Of a stretch of 64,000 nt of DNA, positions 27,233 through 35,725 are shown piece by piece. The position numbers were made by a program, and so were the translations under genes. The stretch covers positions 1-64,000 of the forward strand of contig JAFRPY010000062.1 in the NCBI GenBank assembly GCA_017428925.1, given 5' to 3'. The notes below the pieces were generated by a model. It was given only the letters and a program-made list of their open reading frames with translations, was not told the DNA's origin and did no database searches. The first letter of the stretch is position 1; every line of letters starts with the position of its first letter. The DNA is from Prevotella sp. Its GTDB lineage: Bacteria > Bacteroidota > Bacteroidia > Bacteroidales > Bacteroidaceae.

Positions 27233-27272
27233 CAAAACGTATGCCGACACGAAAAAACTGACAATTTGTCAG
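27233..27272 (-). promoter_or_regulatory. clpB promoter with overlapping palindrome (candidate operator)
   Basis: Minus strand: the 15-bp palindrome CTGACAAATTGTCAG (27272-27258) contains ATTG. ATTG is followed after 20 nt by TACGTTTTG (27241-27233), a -7 box with one extra base. A repressor bound to the palindrome would cover the -33. The palindrome followed by TTTTTT could instead be a weak terminator. Confidence 0.45.
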
Positions 27273-27277
27273 CAGGC

Positions 27278-27345
27278 CTACCCCCAACCCCATTCCCGAG
27301 CAAGCTCGCCTACCCGTAGCCTTTCCCGAAGGGATGGGAGTTTTT
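27278..27345. repeat. GC-rich REP-like repeat, copy 5 (split)
   Basis: CTACCCCCAACCCCATTCCC is interrupted by about 25 bp containing GAGCAAGCTC, then TTTCCCGAAGGGATGGGAG and a run of T. It lies between clpB and the divergent gene at 27420. Confidence 0.5.
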
Positions 27346-27359
27346 TTTGCTCAAAAACA

Positions 27360-27390
27360 CTTGTTGTATCAAAATAAAATCGTAAATTTG
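27360..27390 (+). promoter_or_regulatory. Promoter of the secreted protein gene
   Basis: CTTG (27360-27363), 19-nt spacer, TAAATTTG (27383-27390), 30 nt before the ATG at 27420. Confidence 0.65.
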
Positions 27391-27419
27391 CAACGAGAAT
27401 AACATTAAAATCCAACAAT

Positions 27420-28022
27420 ATGAAAAGAACAGCATTGGCCATCATCCTTGCCTGCTTCACTATGGCGTTGTCGGCACAGGAAACAATCCGCGTGAACTAT
27501 AAGGGCGCAAAGCCCTCCATCGTCGACTTCGCATGGGCGTACCTCACCCCCGACGTGGCCGACGAACCCGAAGAAGACGCGGAAGCCACGGCAGGCGTCT
27601 CCCAGGCCCTGTACAACTATCGCAAAGGCATTCCTCTGGAAGAAGGCGAGACGATCACCGTCGACCAGAAGAACGGCTACATCCTCTACGAGAGAAAGTG
27701 GGACGACGGCAGCATGGTGCGTACCGAGATGTGCTACTGGAACGAGTCCGACGGCAAGCACAAGCTTTTCGCCTACAGCAATTGGTATTACGAGAACGGC
27801 AAGCCCGCCCAGGGCCAGTACGACTGCGTTACCTTCTACCGTTACAACAATGCCACCAAGATCATGAAGCATTACGAAGACCCCGGCTTCCGGGTGGATT
27901 ACGACCATGCCACCTATTCGCTGCCGCGCACAGGCAAGGACATTATCGTCAACAAGTGGGACAAAAACGGCAAGAAGACGCAGAAGACGCTGAAGTGGAA
28001 TGGCCGCAAGTTCAGCTTTTAA
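27420..28022 (+). CDS. Secreted protein of unknown function
   Basis: Protein of 200 aa that I do not recognise as a named family. The N-terminus (about 1-19, ending LSAQ) is a signal peptide of the kind common in Bacteroidales exports. The mature part is polar and rich in Tyr, Lys, Asp and Trp. It has repeated short aromatic strands such as NGYILYERKWDDG, NWYYENGKPAQG and VNKWDKNGKKTQKTLKW, which hint at MORN-like or beta-strand repeats. An acidic patch (EPEEDAEAT) follows residue 50. It has its own promoter and terminator and no functional neighbours. It is probably periplasmic or surface-exposed. Confidence 0.75.
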   Translation: MKRTALAIILACFTMALSAQETIRVNYKGAKPSIVDFAWAYLTPDVADEPEEDAEATAGVSQALYNYRKGIPLEEGETITVDQKNGYILYERKWDDGSMVRTEMCYWNESDGKHKLFAYSNWYYENGKPAQGQYDCVTFYRYNNATKIMKHYEDPGFRVDYDHATYSLPRTGKDIIVNKWDKNGKKTQKTLKWNGRKFSF

Positions 28023-28044
28023 TCATTTTCCTTGCCAACAATCG

Positions 28045-28070
28045 GCTCACCTTCGGGTGGGCTTTTTTTA
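28045..28070 (+). terminator. Terminator of the secreted protein gene
   Basis: The stem GCTCACC / GGTGGGC has a TTCG tetraloop and is followed by seven T residues, 22 nt past the stop. Confidence 0.8.
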
Positions 28071-28117
28071 TATTCGAGCACGGTCTTGTCTCGCCAATCG
28101 AAGTTGAACGCAAAAGT

Positions 28118-28198
28118 AATTTAGTCTAATTTACTTTGCAATTTAGTCTAATTTACTTTGCAATTTAGACTAAATTACTTTGCAATTTAGACTAAATT
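28118..28198. repeat. 22-bp-period palindrome array C (four units)
   Basis: Cores AATTTAGTCTAATTT (28118, 28140) and AATTTAGACTAAATT (28162, 28184) are separated by an identical 7-bp spacer, actttgc. The second form is a perfect 7+1+7 palindrome. The array lies between the convergent secreted-protein gene and hsdR. Confidence 0.85.
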
Positions 28199-28287
28199 AC
28201 TTTTTTACCAAAAATAGATTGCTATAAAACCGATATTTAACGGGGGCAAAAAAATAGCCAGACAGTCCGTAACTGTCGGCTATTTCA

Positions 28288-31200
28288 TCACGCCGTCATC
28301 GGAATAACGACAGCATGGATGGTGTCGATGTATTTTGCAAGGGGCAGCATATACGGCGTGAACACCGTCAGCCGCTCGTCGAAAGGCGCTTCGTTGACAA
28401 CAATCTCCTTTGTGATGTCGCCGTTCTCGCATACATACGAGATAATCGTCATCAGGAAATCCTCCTGCTCAGCATTCAGTTCGTTGCCCGAAATAAACTC
28501 CGAGAAACGTCTGACGGCATTCTTTCTGTCAACGCCCACCATCGAGCGCACAAAGATGGCCACATTGCTTCCGCAGGGCATCCCTTGCGTAAATCGGTTA
28601 TAGTCGTCTTTGCTGCCCAATTCTTCCCACAAGATACGTTCCAATTCGGCAAAGTCCTCGGCCGTCAGTTGTTCCATGTCGTATATCTTCTGTAGGACGG
28701 GCAAATTCCTGTTCTTCGAAAGGAAGTCCACGACACTCTGCTTGTACGACATTCGCGGCAGCACGCCACCCACTTCTCCTTCATCCGAAACCTCGTCCTC
28801 GATGTTCACCTTGAACCATTTGTTCTCTTGCCCCGTCAGGAATTTTATCAAGTCGCGCAAGTCTTCCCTTACCTTTTCAAGCCAGTTTAACGACAGGTTC
28901 TGCCACGCCACTTCCGACAGTACTTCCTTGATGGTTCCCATCTTTGCCTGCACTTGCGGCAACGTGGCTTTCCCTTGCAGCACCTCGGCAATGGTCTGTA
29001 TCGAACGGGCTGCCTTCACAGACTTGGTTTCACCGTCAAGCAACGACAATTCAACAACCAGAACCAGCACGTCAAACTTCTTCGCTCCTTCATCCAAAGT
29101 GTTCTTCGGGAGCATGGGCGCTATCTCCGTGCAAAGGGTGTTCACATCTACTTCCGACAGATAAACCCACGATTCCGCATCCTTGAAATGACTTACGTCG
29201 GCCCACTTCTCCCTCACTGAAATATGGCTGTCGGAGAGTTCGCCCACCTGTTCCTTCATGATGGCTTTTATCTCATCGTGAAGGCCCTTGGTGTATGCGT
29301 CTTCCTGCCATTTCTGATGTTGCAGATGGAAGGCTACCTTCGCCCTGAGCGAGAAGATTCGCTCCGTCAGCGACTGGACTGCCGCCACCATGTTCCCTTC
29401 GGGATTCTTGTCGAAATACTCAAAGTTACGGCACCAGTCGAAGATGTAGAAGCATTCCTTGTCTTCTCCCGTTCCGAAGATATCCTTCGAAAGTCGGGTG
29501 CCTCGGCCTATCATCTGCATGAACTTGATGCTGCTCTTCACAATTTTGAAGAATACCAGATTCAGCACATCGGGAACATCGATGCCCGTGTCGAGCATAT
29601 CCACCGATACCGCTATCTGCGGATTGCCGTCGCGTATCTCAAACCTGTCGATGAGGTCTTTCGAATAGGTGACGTAGTTGTCGATGAGCGCGCAGAACAC
29701 GCTCCCTTCGCTTGCATACTCGGGATAGAGCGCATAGAAACGTTCCACGATCATCTCGGCATGCCGGTGGTTATAGGCGAAGATGATGGTCTTGCCTATC
29801 CGTTCGCCGCTCTGCACCTTCAAGCCGTTCTCCATCAGGTCTTGCAACACATGGTCGATGGTGTCGATATTGAAGATATAGCTGAATATCTCGTTGTTCT
29901 CAATATCTCGGTGGAAATTGCTTTGAGTTTTTTCGGCCACCTTGCCTTCTCCGAATTCAGGTTCTTCCATCCGATAGGTATAGTGAGTGCCGCCTTCTCC
30001 GTCGACAGCCTTTCTGGTCACTTCATATTCCCATACCTTTTCCAGTTGCTCTTTTTCCTCTTCGCTCAGGTTGTTGTATTTGATGCCTTCGTTCAGGATG
30101 AGCGAACCGCGCTTGAAGCCCTGATAGTTCACCAGATAGCCTTCTGCCACCGCATCCTCCAGTTCGTAGGCGTAGTTGGGTTGTCCCTGTTCCATCTGGA
30201 ATGTCTCGTACGTCGAGCGGTCAACCTCGTCCCTCGGCGTTGCCGTCAGTCCCACAAGCAGGCTGTCGAAGTAGTTGAAGATGGCCGAGTATTTACCAAA
30301 AATGCTCCTGTGCGCCTCGTCGATGATAATCAGGTCGAACCTTCCCACCGAAAAGCCTTTCTCATCGGTATCGATGTAGTTGATCATCGTCTGATATGTC
30401 GAGAAGGTGATTCGTGCATTCGTATCGGGGTCTTTGTCCTCGCTCAGTATCGAGGTTGTCATGTGAGGCAGCAACTTCACGAAATTCTTGTGTGCCTGGC
30501 TCACCAGCGGTATTCTGTCGGCAAGGAAAAGCACGTTCTTTATCCATCCGTTGCGTGCCAGCACATCCACCAGCGAAATGGCCACCCTCGTCTTTCCCGT
30601 ACCCGTAGCCATCACCAGCAGTCCTCGGCGGTGCTTGGTGTTGAAATGTTCACACACCGACTTGATGGCCGTCTTCTGATAGTGGCGGTCGGTGATGCTG
30701 TCCTTCACGCTGAAATCATTGATATCGTGCCGCTGCCTTTTCTGGATGAGCAGTTCCAAATCATTCTCAGCGTGGAAGGCATAAAGTCGGCGCGGAGGAT
30801 AGCCCAGCCCGTCTATAATATAGGTCTCAAAGCCGTTCGTGTAATAGATGACGGGCTTTACTCCGTACCTTCTTTCCAGGCATTCGGCATAGAGTTCAGC
30901 CTGGTGCTTGCCTTTCACGGGAGAAACGCTTGTGCGCTTGGCCTCTACAACGGCAAGCGGCAGCCCGTTGCTGCCGAAAAGCACATAGTCGCAATAGCCT
31001 TTCCCTTCGTTGTTGGGCATTCCTTCCACCTCCACCTCGATGCAAGCCTTCGACGGCTGAATGGCGCCTTCAGTATCCAGCACATCCCATCCCGCTTCTT
31101 TCAGCATCAAGTCGATATATAGTTTGCGCGTCTCTGCCTCCGAAATGTCCGAAGCCACTTCTTCAACGGGAGTATTGTCCTCCAGAGCCTCTTTGCTGGC

Positions 31201-31686
31201 TGCCTCTACGATGGTTGACTGTGGTGTCACCGTTACCGTTGTAGGAGTCAGTACAGAGGATTGCGGCTGGTTAGGAATCAAAGTCTTGTCGAAAGGAACG
31301 ATTTCCTTGATGACCGTCAGTTTATGGAGAATGGCCGCAACCACATTATAGATGTTCAGCAGACAGAAGAACGACTCTTTCTTCGAAACGTTGATGCCGT
31401 GCGCCCCGTTATTGCCCACCTTGCGCACATAGTGGACGGCCATCATCACCCGGTCGTCGCCGATAAACTCACGGAAAGCCTCGCCATCTACAAGTTCAAA
31501 CAGCGAAGTCCTTTCCGGAATCTCAATGTTTTTCATCATATAGAGCGCCCTGACGATATACTCCAGCGCCTTTCTCGCGCTGATAGCACTCAGATCGGGA
31601 TTGCTTACTTGCAATTCCTCCGCTGCCGAACAGAAGTTATGGAGGTCGTTAAGCTCCAGTTCCTTCAGATAGTCAAAGTTCCTCAT
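28288..31686 (-). CDS. hsdR: Type I restriction enzyme R subunit
   Basis: Motor and nuclease subunit of 1132 aa. It moves DNA with ATP and cuts unmethylated DNA when joined to HsdM and HsdS. An N-terminal DUF4145-like helical domain (about 1-110) is followed by a PD-(D/E)xK nuclease region, with GYCDYVLFG and then VVEAKR (about 235-260). The SF2 helicase has MATGTGKT (about 360), IIDEAH (about 450) and TATPRDE (about 480). Motif VI QMIGRGTRL lies further on, then a helical C-terminal domain for contact with HsdM. The gene is full length. It is the last gene of an operon in which a four-helix-bundle gene lies between hsdS and hsdR. Its leader carries a small CCTAGG repeat array. Confidence 0.95.
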   Translation of the reverse strand: MRNFDYLKELELNDLHNFCSAAEELQVSNPDLSAISARKALEYIVRALYMMKNIEIPERTSLFELVDGEAFREFIGDDRVMMAVHYVRKVGNNGAHGINVSKKESFFCLLNIYNVVAAILHKLTVIKEIVPFDKTLIPNQPQSSVLTPTTVTVTPQSTIVEAASKEALEDNTPVEEVASDISEAETRKLYIDLMLKEAGWDVLDTEGAIQPSKACIEVEVEGMPNNEGKGYCDYVLFGSNGLPLAVVEAKRTSVSPVKGKHQAELYAECLERRYGVKPVIYYTNGFETYIIDGLGYPPRRLYAFHAENDLELLIQKRQRHDINDFSVKDSITDRHYQKTAIKSVCEHFNTKHRRGLLVMATGTGKTRVAISLVDVLARNGWIKNVLFLADRIPLVSQAHKNFVKLLPHMTTSILSEDKDPDTNARITFSTYQTMINYIDTDEKGFSVGRFDLIIIDEAHRSIFGKYSAIFNYFDSLLVGLTATPRDEVDRSTYETFQMEQGQPNYAYELEDAVAEGYLVNYQGFKRGSLILNEGIKYNNLSEEEKEQLEKVWEYEVTRKAVDGEGGTHYTYRMEEPEFGEGKVAEKTQSNFHRDIENNEIFSYIFNIDTIDHVLQDLMENGLKVQSGERIGKTIIFAYNHRHAEMIVERFYALYPEYASEGSVFCALIDNYVTYSKDLIDRFEIRDGNPQIAVSVDMLDTGIDVPDVLNLVFFKIVKSSIKFMQMIGRGTRLSKDIFGTGEDKECFYIFDWCRNFEYFDKNPEGNMVAAVQSLTERIFSLRAKVAFHLQHQKWQEDAYTKGLHDEIKAIMKEQVGELSDSHISVREKWADVSHFKDAESWVYLSEVDVNTLCTEIAPMLPKNTLDEGAKKFDVLVLVVELSLLDGETKSVKAARSIQTIAEVLQGKATLPQVQAKMGTIKEVLSEVAWQNLSLNWLEKVREDLRDLIKFLTGQENKWFKVNIEDEVSDEGEVGGVLPRMSYKQSVVDFLSKNRNLPVLQKIYDMEQLTAEDFAELERILWEELGSKDDYNRFTQGMPCGSNVAIFVRSMVGVDRKNAVRRFSEFISGNELNAEQEDFLMTIISYVCENGDITKEIVVNEAPFDERLTVFTPYMLPLAKYIDTIHAVVIPMTA

Positions 31687-31714
31687 AGTCTTTATCTTTT
31701 TTTATTGTTTTTTT

Positions 31715-31750
31715 TCTAGGTTCCCCTAGGCTCCCCTAGGTTCCCCTATC
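31715..31750. repeat. Small palindrome array, 10-bp period (four units)
   Basis: Units TCTAGG, CCTAGG, CCTAGG and CCTATC start at 31715, 31725, 31735 and 31745, separated by 4-bp spacers ttcc, ctcc and ttcc. CCTAGG is a perfect 6-bp palindrome. The array covers the stop of the four-helix-bundle gene and the leader of hsdR. Confidence 0.7.
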
Positions 31751-32408
31751 TCCCCCCTTCCAGCCTCTCAATCCTCTTCTTCAGCGCCTCGTTTTCGGCT
31801 TTTAGGCGCTGGTTTTCCGCTTCCAGGGCTTTCAGCCGTTCATCCTGCTGGCGGTAGCCGGTGCGCGCTGCATACATGCGCTCCTTGATGCCGCCTTCCT
31901 TTACGAAGCGCTCTTCCAGGTGCTCTATATAGGAGCACATCATCTTGTCGGTCTGATGACAAAGCGTGAGCAGCAGGTTAGCCATCTCCTCATCGGTCAT
32001 CTTTCCTATCAGCGGCTCATAGTCGCTGTAGTCGTTATGCGAATGGCAGAAGTCGCGAAGGCGTTGCTGGCGGTCGCTCTCCTTGGGCCAGACGGCAAGG
32101 TGATGCGTATTTAGATAGTCGTGGTAGTCGGCACGCAACTCCTGAAGACTGCTACGAGCCACATTCAGCAGTTTTATCTCCATCTCCGAACTCGTCAGTC
32201 CATCCTCCGAGCCTTCCACGATGTTCTGCTTACCTGAGCGGGCGGCCTGTACCATCTGATCTACCGTTCTGTCGCCGCGGGCAGGCAAGAAACGTTTACA
32301 GAACTCCACCGTCAACTGATAGATGGCATCGCTCTTGCGATAGAAATAGAGGTCTTTCCATACCACCGCTTTCTTCAATACCTTGCCTTTGGTCTCGCTC
32401 TTTTCCAT
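31746..32408 (-). CDS. Four-helix-bundle protein with C-terminal coiled coil
   Basis: Protein of 220 aa related to the four-helix-bundle (S23-like) family. The core motif VDQMVQAARSGKQNIVEGSE (about residues 50-70) is typical of that family. A following helical segment contains ELRADYHDYL. The last 45 residues (ERLKALEAENQRLKAENEAL and on) form a clear leucine-zipper coiled coil. It lies 9 nt after hsdS and 59 nt before hsdR in the same direction, so it is part of the restriction operon. Other members occur in 23S rRNA insertions and near retroelements. Its role here is unknown; it could be an accessory or scaffolding protein. Confidence 0.8.
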   Translation of the reverse strand: MEKSETKGKVLKKAVVWKDLYFYRKSDAIYQLTVEFCKRFLPARGDRTVDQMVQAARSGKQNIVEGSEDGLTSSEMEIKLLNVARSSLQELRADYHDYLNTHHLAVWPKESDRQQRLRDFCHSHNDYSDYEPLIGKMTDEEMANLLLTLCHQTDKMMCSYIEHLEERFVKEGGIKERMYAARTGYRQQDERLKALEAENQRLKAENEALKKRIERLEGGR

Positions 32409-32417
32409 CTTACGCGT

Positions 32418-33524
32418 TTAGTTGAAATAATAGTCCATTCGGCTGTTAAACAGCGTTTCCACTTCCGCTATAGATTGCTTGATTTGCTCCTTCTGCTTCT
32501 CTATCGCCTCAATCTTCTCCGCAAATTGCTGTTGGAGGGAGAGAGGGGGAAAGGCTATTGTTATATTATTCAGATTTGCTTGTGTAAGTTTAGGTTGGGC
32601 GCATCCTGTAATAATTGAAGATATGTCTCTCAAATTAATTGTGTACTCAACATATTGCTGCACGAATAAATTGGAAAACTTTAGAACATGAGCATGATTA
32701 TTAACCCATGCATTACCTTTTATACTAAAAGCAATAGGAGTACTTCTTGCTAATAAATTGGCTCCATCTTCAGAAATCAATAAATAATCCCCTTCAAAGA
32801 TATAGTCTTCAACATAGTCAACAATACCTGATGCTCCATAGTATGGAATAGTCCCTTGTATTCTGTCTTTTGCTGTTATTGGTTTTCTTAGCGAGTCACA
32901 ATTTTCACAAACCTCTCCTAACTTCTTCACTTCCCATCCCTTTTCATTCTCCACAGGATCTCCAAACATATCATAGAAGATAGATTGGGCGAGTTGGTCG
33001 TATTCTTGGAGTTGTGCCTTTTTCTTCTCGATGATACTCGAAAGAAGGTCAAGTTCTGAAACTATACGTTCTTGCTCGGAAAGGGGAGGAATGCTAAACT
33101 TATGCTGAGAAATGGTTGCCTTATTCAAAGTCATTCCCATGACTGCTTTATTTGCACCAGTCCACTTATAAGCACGAAGGTAGTAATATAGGAAGTCTGA
33201 TTTCACATTATAGCCTTCTTTGAGATTGAAAGCCATAATTGCTTCATTGGTATATAAATCTTTTGCAGCTATGGCACATTTTCCCACCGTTAGTTTGAAA
33301 CTCATTATAACTGTTCCCTTTTTTACTTTGCGAATATTTGATGCAGCAATGGCTTCGTCAGAAATGTGCTCGTTAGAATCAGAGATTTCTTTAGCCCCCA
33401 TATCACGAATAGACACCCAAACATTGTCCCCCTCAAAATATTGAGGCGTTTTCCTGTCAGGTGTCTTTCCCATTTGCAGGTCAAAGACTTCATTGAACTT
33501 CTTATATTCCCAACCCTCTTTCAT
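32418..33524 (-). CDS. hsdS: Type I restriction enzyme S (specificity) subunit
   Basis: DNA-recognition subunit of 368 aa. Two target-recognition domains are visible. TRD1 starts GWEYKKFNEVFDLQMGKTPD. Its conserved helical spacer contains IPPLSEQERIVSELDLLSSI. TRD2 starts GWEVKKLGEVCENCDSLRKP, and the second helix ends FPPLSLQQQFAEKIEAIEKQ. Each TRD reads one half of a split target, so the sequence recognised cannot be predicted. The gene is AT-rich compared with its flanks, as is common for exchanged TRDs. Its ATG overlaps the upstream stop (ATGA). Only one hsdS copy is present and no invertase is seen. Confidence 0.93.
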   Translation of the reverse strand: MKEGWEYKKFNEVFDLQMGKTPDRKTPQYFEGDNVWVSIRDMGAKEISDSNEHISDEAIAASNIRKVKKGTVIMSFKLTVGKCAIAAKDLYTNEAIMAFNLKEGYNVKSDFLYYYLRAYKWTGANKAVMGMTLNKATISQHKFSIPPLSEQERIVSELDLLSSIIEKKKAQLQEYDQLAQSIFYDMFGDPVENEKGWEVKKLGEVCENCDSLRKPITAKDRIQGTIPYYGASGIVDYVEDYIFEGDYLLISEDGANLLARSTPIAFSIKGNAWVNNHAHVLKFSNLFVQQYVEYTINLRDISSIITGCAQPKLTQANLNNITIAFPPLSLQQQFAEKIEAIEKQKEQIKQSIAEVETLFNSRMDYYFN

Positions 33525-33841
33525 TTGAAATGATTTTTTAGCTTATACTTTACTAAATAAAAAGTAATTGCTCCTGCAAGAATTAGATTGATGAGTATGA
33601 TAATATCTCGATAATCTGTATATTTTTTCCATAATCCGATAGCAACAGGTATCATCACAATTATATTCAGGCATAGATATACTATCAAATATGCGAATAA
33701 TATCTTTAGGAAACGCTTTAATTTTGTTGAGTCGGCAGGGTCAGAATCCGTTATGTTTGTTCGTTTGAACACACCCTCCTTGACTACAAATCCTGTTGTA
33801 ATCCCAATTCCAAACAATGTCCATAAAATGACGTATTCCAT
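33521..33841 (-). CDS. Small membrane protein in the restriction operon (106 aa)
   Basis: Not recognised. The protein has three to four hydrophobic segments (about 1-18, 45-68, 80-97) and a short polar stretch (KRTNITDSDPADSTKLKR) after the first. The stop overlaps the hsdS ATG by four bases, so the two are translationally coupled and this is a true gene. It follows another small membrane gene by 9 nt, and both begin with MEY. Codon use is AT-rich, like hsdS. It may be an accessory or immune-linked membrane protein, or a passenger acquired with the TRD cassette. Confidence 0.75.
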   Translation of the reverse strand: MEYVILWTLFGIGITTGFVVKEGVFKRTNITDSDPADSTKLKRFLKILFAYLIVYLCLNIIVMIPVAIGLWKKYTDYRDIIILINLILAGAITFYLVKYKLKNHFK

Positions 33842-33850
33842 AAACTATAT

Positions 33851-34111
33851 TTATTCGTTGTATTGTTTATTAGGAATATTATGCTGCCTATTATAATCTT
33901 CCTTGTCTTTTCTTATTTTCTCCACCGCTTTATCCATTCTTTCTTGAGCTGCCTTGTTTTCTTCAACCTCTTTCTCAATGCCAGAACACATCCAAACAAA
34001 AACGATTAAAAAAACTACTAAACAACCTATCGTACCAAAATTCTTATCAATCCCTTTTGCTACCATCATTAAGATTAATATGATGATAATACCTATGCCT
34101 AAATACTCCAT
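33851..34111 (-). CDS. Small membrane protein with charged tail (86 aa)
   Basis: Not recognised. Two close transmembrane helices (about 3-18 and 27-44) are followed by a highly charged helical tail of about 40 residues (EKEVEENKAAQERMDKAVEK), probably a coiled coil in the cytoplasm. It lies 43 nt after hsdM and 9 nt before the next small membrane gene. With its neighbour it forms a pair inserted between hsdM and hsdS, which are normally adjacent. Base composition is AT-rich. No function is proposed from sequence. Confidence 0.72.
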   Translation of the reverse strand: MEYLGIGIIIILILMMVAKGIDKNFGTIGCLVVFLIVFVWMCSGIEKEVEENKAAQERMDKAVEKIRKDKEDYNRQHNIPNKQYNE

Positions 34112-34154
34112 ATTAACATCTCCTACTATTAATTCTTAAATTCATTCTTTTAAT

Positions 34155-35648
34155 CTACAAATACTTCTCCTTAAACTCTGCCATTGCATTGTTGATTTCC
34201 TCTTGCAGCGAGGCGATTCTTCCAAAGATGACTTCGGGGGCATCGTACTCGACCTTTTCGCGCTCCACCTCCTTGTATTTGTTAATGCTGAGGTCGTAGT
34301 CATTCTCTCTGATGTCCTCCACTGGGACAAGGAACGACTGGTCTTTGCGAGTGCGCTCGGCCTCTGCCTCCAAGTTCTTAAATCGGGCGATGACATCGGG
34401 GATATCGTTATCCTGGCACTCCGTGCGCTTCTGGTCGAGCGTATAGCCATCGGCCTTCATATCATAGAACCACACCTTATCCGTACCTCCTGCGTTGGTC
34501 TTCGTGAAAACCAAAACGGCGGTAGAAACTCCCGAATAGGGCTGGAACACACCCGACGGCATAGAGATAACGGCTTGCAAACGTTGATTATCTACCAACT
34601 CTTTCCGCAGAGCCTTATGAGCCGTGCTATTGCCGAAGAGCACTCCATCAGGAACAATACTTGCACAACGGCCACCCATTTGAAGCATACGGATAAACAG
34701 GCTGACGAACAGCAGTTCCGTCTTCTTCGTCTTCGTAATGGCAAGCAGCGACTTGCTCACCGCCTCGTAGTCAAGACTTCCTGTAAACGGGGGATTTGCC
34801 AGGCAAAGCGTATAGCGGTTCTCGTCGGTATTGTCTGTGGAAAGGCTGTCTCGGTATTGAATATCGGGATTATCCACACCGTGAAGCATCAGGTTCATCG
34901 CTCCGATACGAAGCATTGTAAAGTCGGTATCAAAGCCGTGAAGCATTCCGTTCTTGTAGTGGTCGGCATTCTCCTTCTTCAAGAGTTCGCTCTTGTAGTG
35001 CTCCTGGATATACTTCGCACTCTCCACGATGAATCCCGCACTACCCATTGCAGGGTCGCAGATGGTGTCTTTTAGCGTGGGCTGCATCAGTTCCACCATC
35101 ATGCGGATGATATGTCGCGGTGTGCGGAACTGCCCATTATTGCCCGATGCCGCCATCTTGCCGAGGATATACTCGTAGGTGTCGCCCATCGTGTCGCGGT
35201 TGTTCATATCGAGGTGATTGATGCCCTCCACTATCTTTGTCAATGTCCGGGGACTCTGAATAAGGAACGTGGCGTTCTGCATGAAACGGCTGTATGCCGA
35301 ATCCTTGCCCTCGTTGAGCATCTTGATGAATACGAACACATCCCGGCTCACCGTGCGGAACATCGTCTCAGGTTCCTTGTTCTTGAACACGCTCCAACGC
35401 ATGTCGTTGTAGGCCACGTCCCTGTCGGTATCAGGATTGTGCCACATACCGTCTTTGAACGTCGGGTCTTTCACCGCCACGCCAAAGGCATTGGCATTTG
35501 CCTCCTTCGTGCGCTGGGCATCGTCGAGCATCTTCATGAAGAACAGATACGTCATCTGCTCCAATATAGTGATGGAATTCGTAATACCTCCCGTCCAAAA
35601 AGTATCCCAAATGCTGTCAATTCGGTTTTTAATCTCTCCAGTAATCAT
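34155..35648 (-). CDS. hsdM: Type I restriction enzyme M subunit (adenine-N6 methyltransferase)
   Basis: Modification subunit of 497 aa. Together with HsdS it methylates adenine on both strands of the target. The N-terminal helical domain (about 1-140, ITILEQMTYLFFMKMLDDA) precedes the methylase core. Motif I is DPAMGSAGF (about 198-206). Motif IV is NPPF, in LANPPFTGS (about 284-292). The tail contains DLSINKYKEVE, typical of HsdM. It is the first gene of the operon, after a strong stem-loop behind GH94. No standard -7 box was found in the 77-bp gap, so the operon promoter is uncertain. Confidence 0.95.
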   Translation of the reverse strand: MITGEIKNRIDSIWDTFWTGGITNSITILEQMTYLFFMKMLDDAQRTKEANANAFGVAVKDPTFKDGMWHNPDTDRDVAYNDMRWSVFKNKEPETMFRTVSRDVFVFIKMLNEGKDSAYSRFMQNATFLIQSPRTLTKIVEGINHLDMNNRDTMGDTYEYILGKMAASGNNGQFRTPRHIIRMMVELMQPTLKDTICDPAMGSAGFIVESAKYIQEHYKSELLKKENADHYKNGMLHGFDTDFTMLRIGAMNLMLHGVDNPDIQYRDSLSTDNTDENRYTLCLANPPFTGSLDYEAVSKSLLAITKTKKTELLFVSLFIRMLQMGGRCASIVPDGVLFGNSTAHKALRKELVDNQRLQAVISMPSGVFQPYSGVSTAVLVFTKTNAGGTDKVWFYDMKADGYTLDQKRTECQDNDIPDVIARFKNLEAEAERTRKDQSFLVPVEDIRENDYDLSINKYKEVEREKVEYDAPEVIFGRIASLQEEINNAMAEFKEKYL

Positions 35649-35667
35649 TGTGATTTAGGCTTTTCTC

Positions 35668-35702
35668 AAAGGCTCCCGGAACTAAAACTTCCGGGAGCCT
35701 TT
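35668..35702. terminator. Perfect 14-bp stem-loop between GH94 and hsdM
   Basis: AAAGGCTCCCGGAA, 7-nt loop, TTCCGGGAGCCTTT. The T-run is short on both strands, so it terminates weakly or acts as an RNA-stabilising hairpin. Confidence 0.65.
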
Positions 35703-35725
35703 ATAATGTGTTGATATACGGGGAC

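Noticed and set aside
29224..31122. 632-codon open frame on the plus strand
   Set aside because: It is antisense to hsdR, has no family features and follows from hsdR codon use.
32418..33524. Invertible hsdS (phase-variable specificity)
   Set aside because: Only one hsdS is present, with no silent partial copy, inverted TRD repeats or recombinase nearby.
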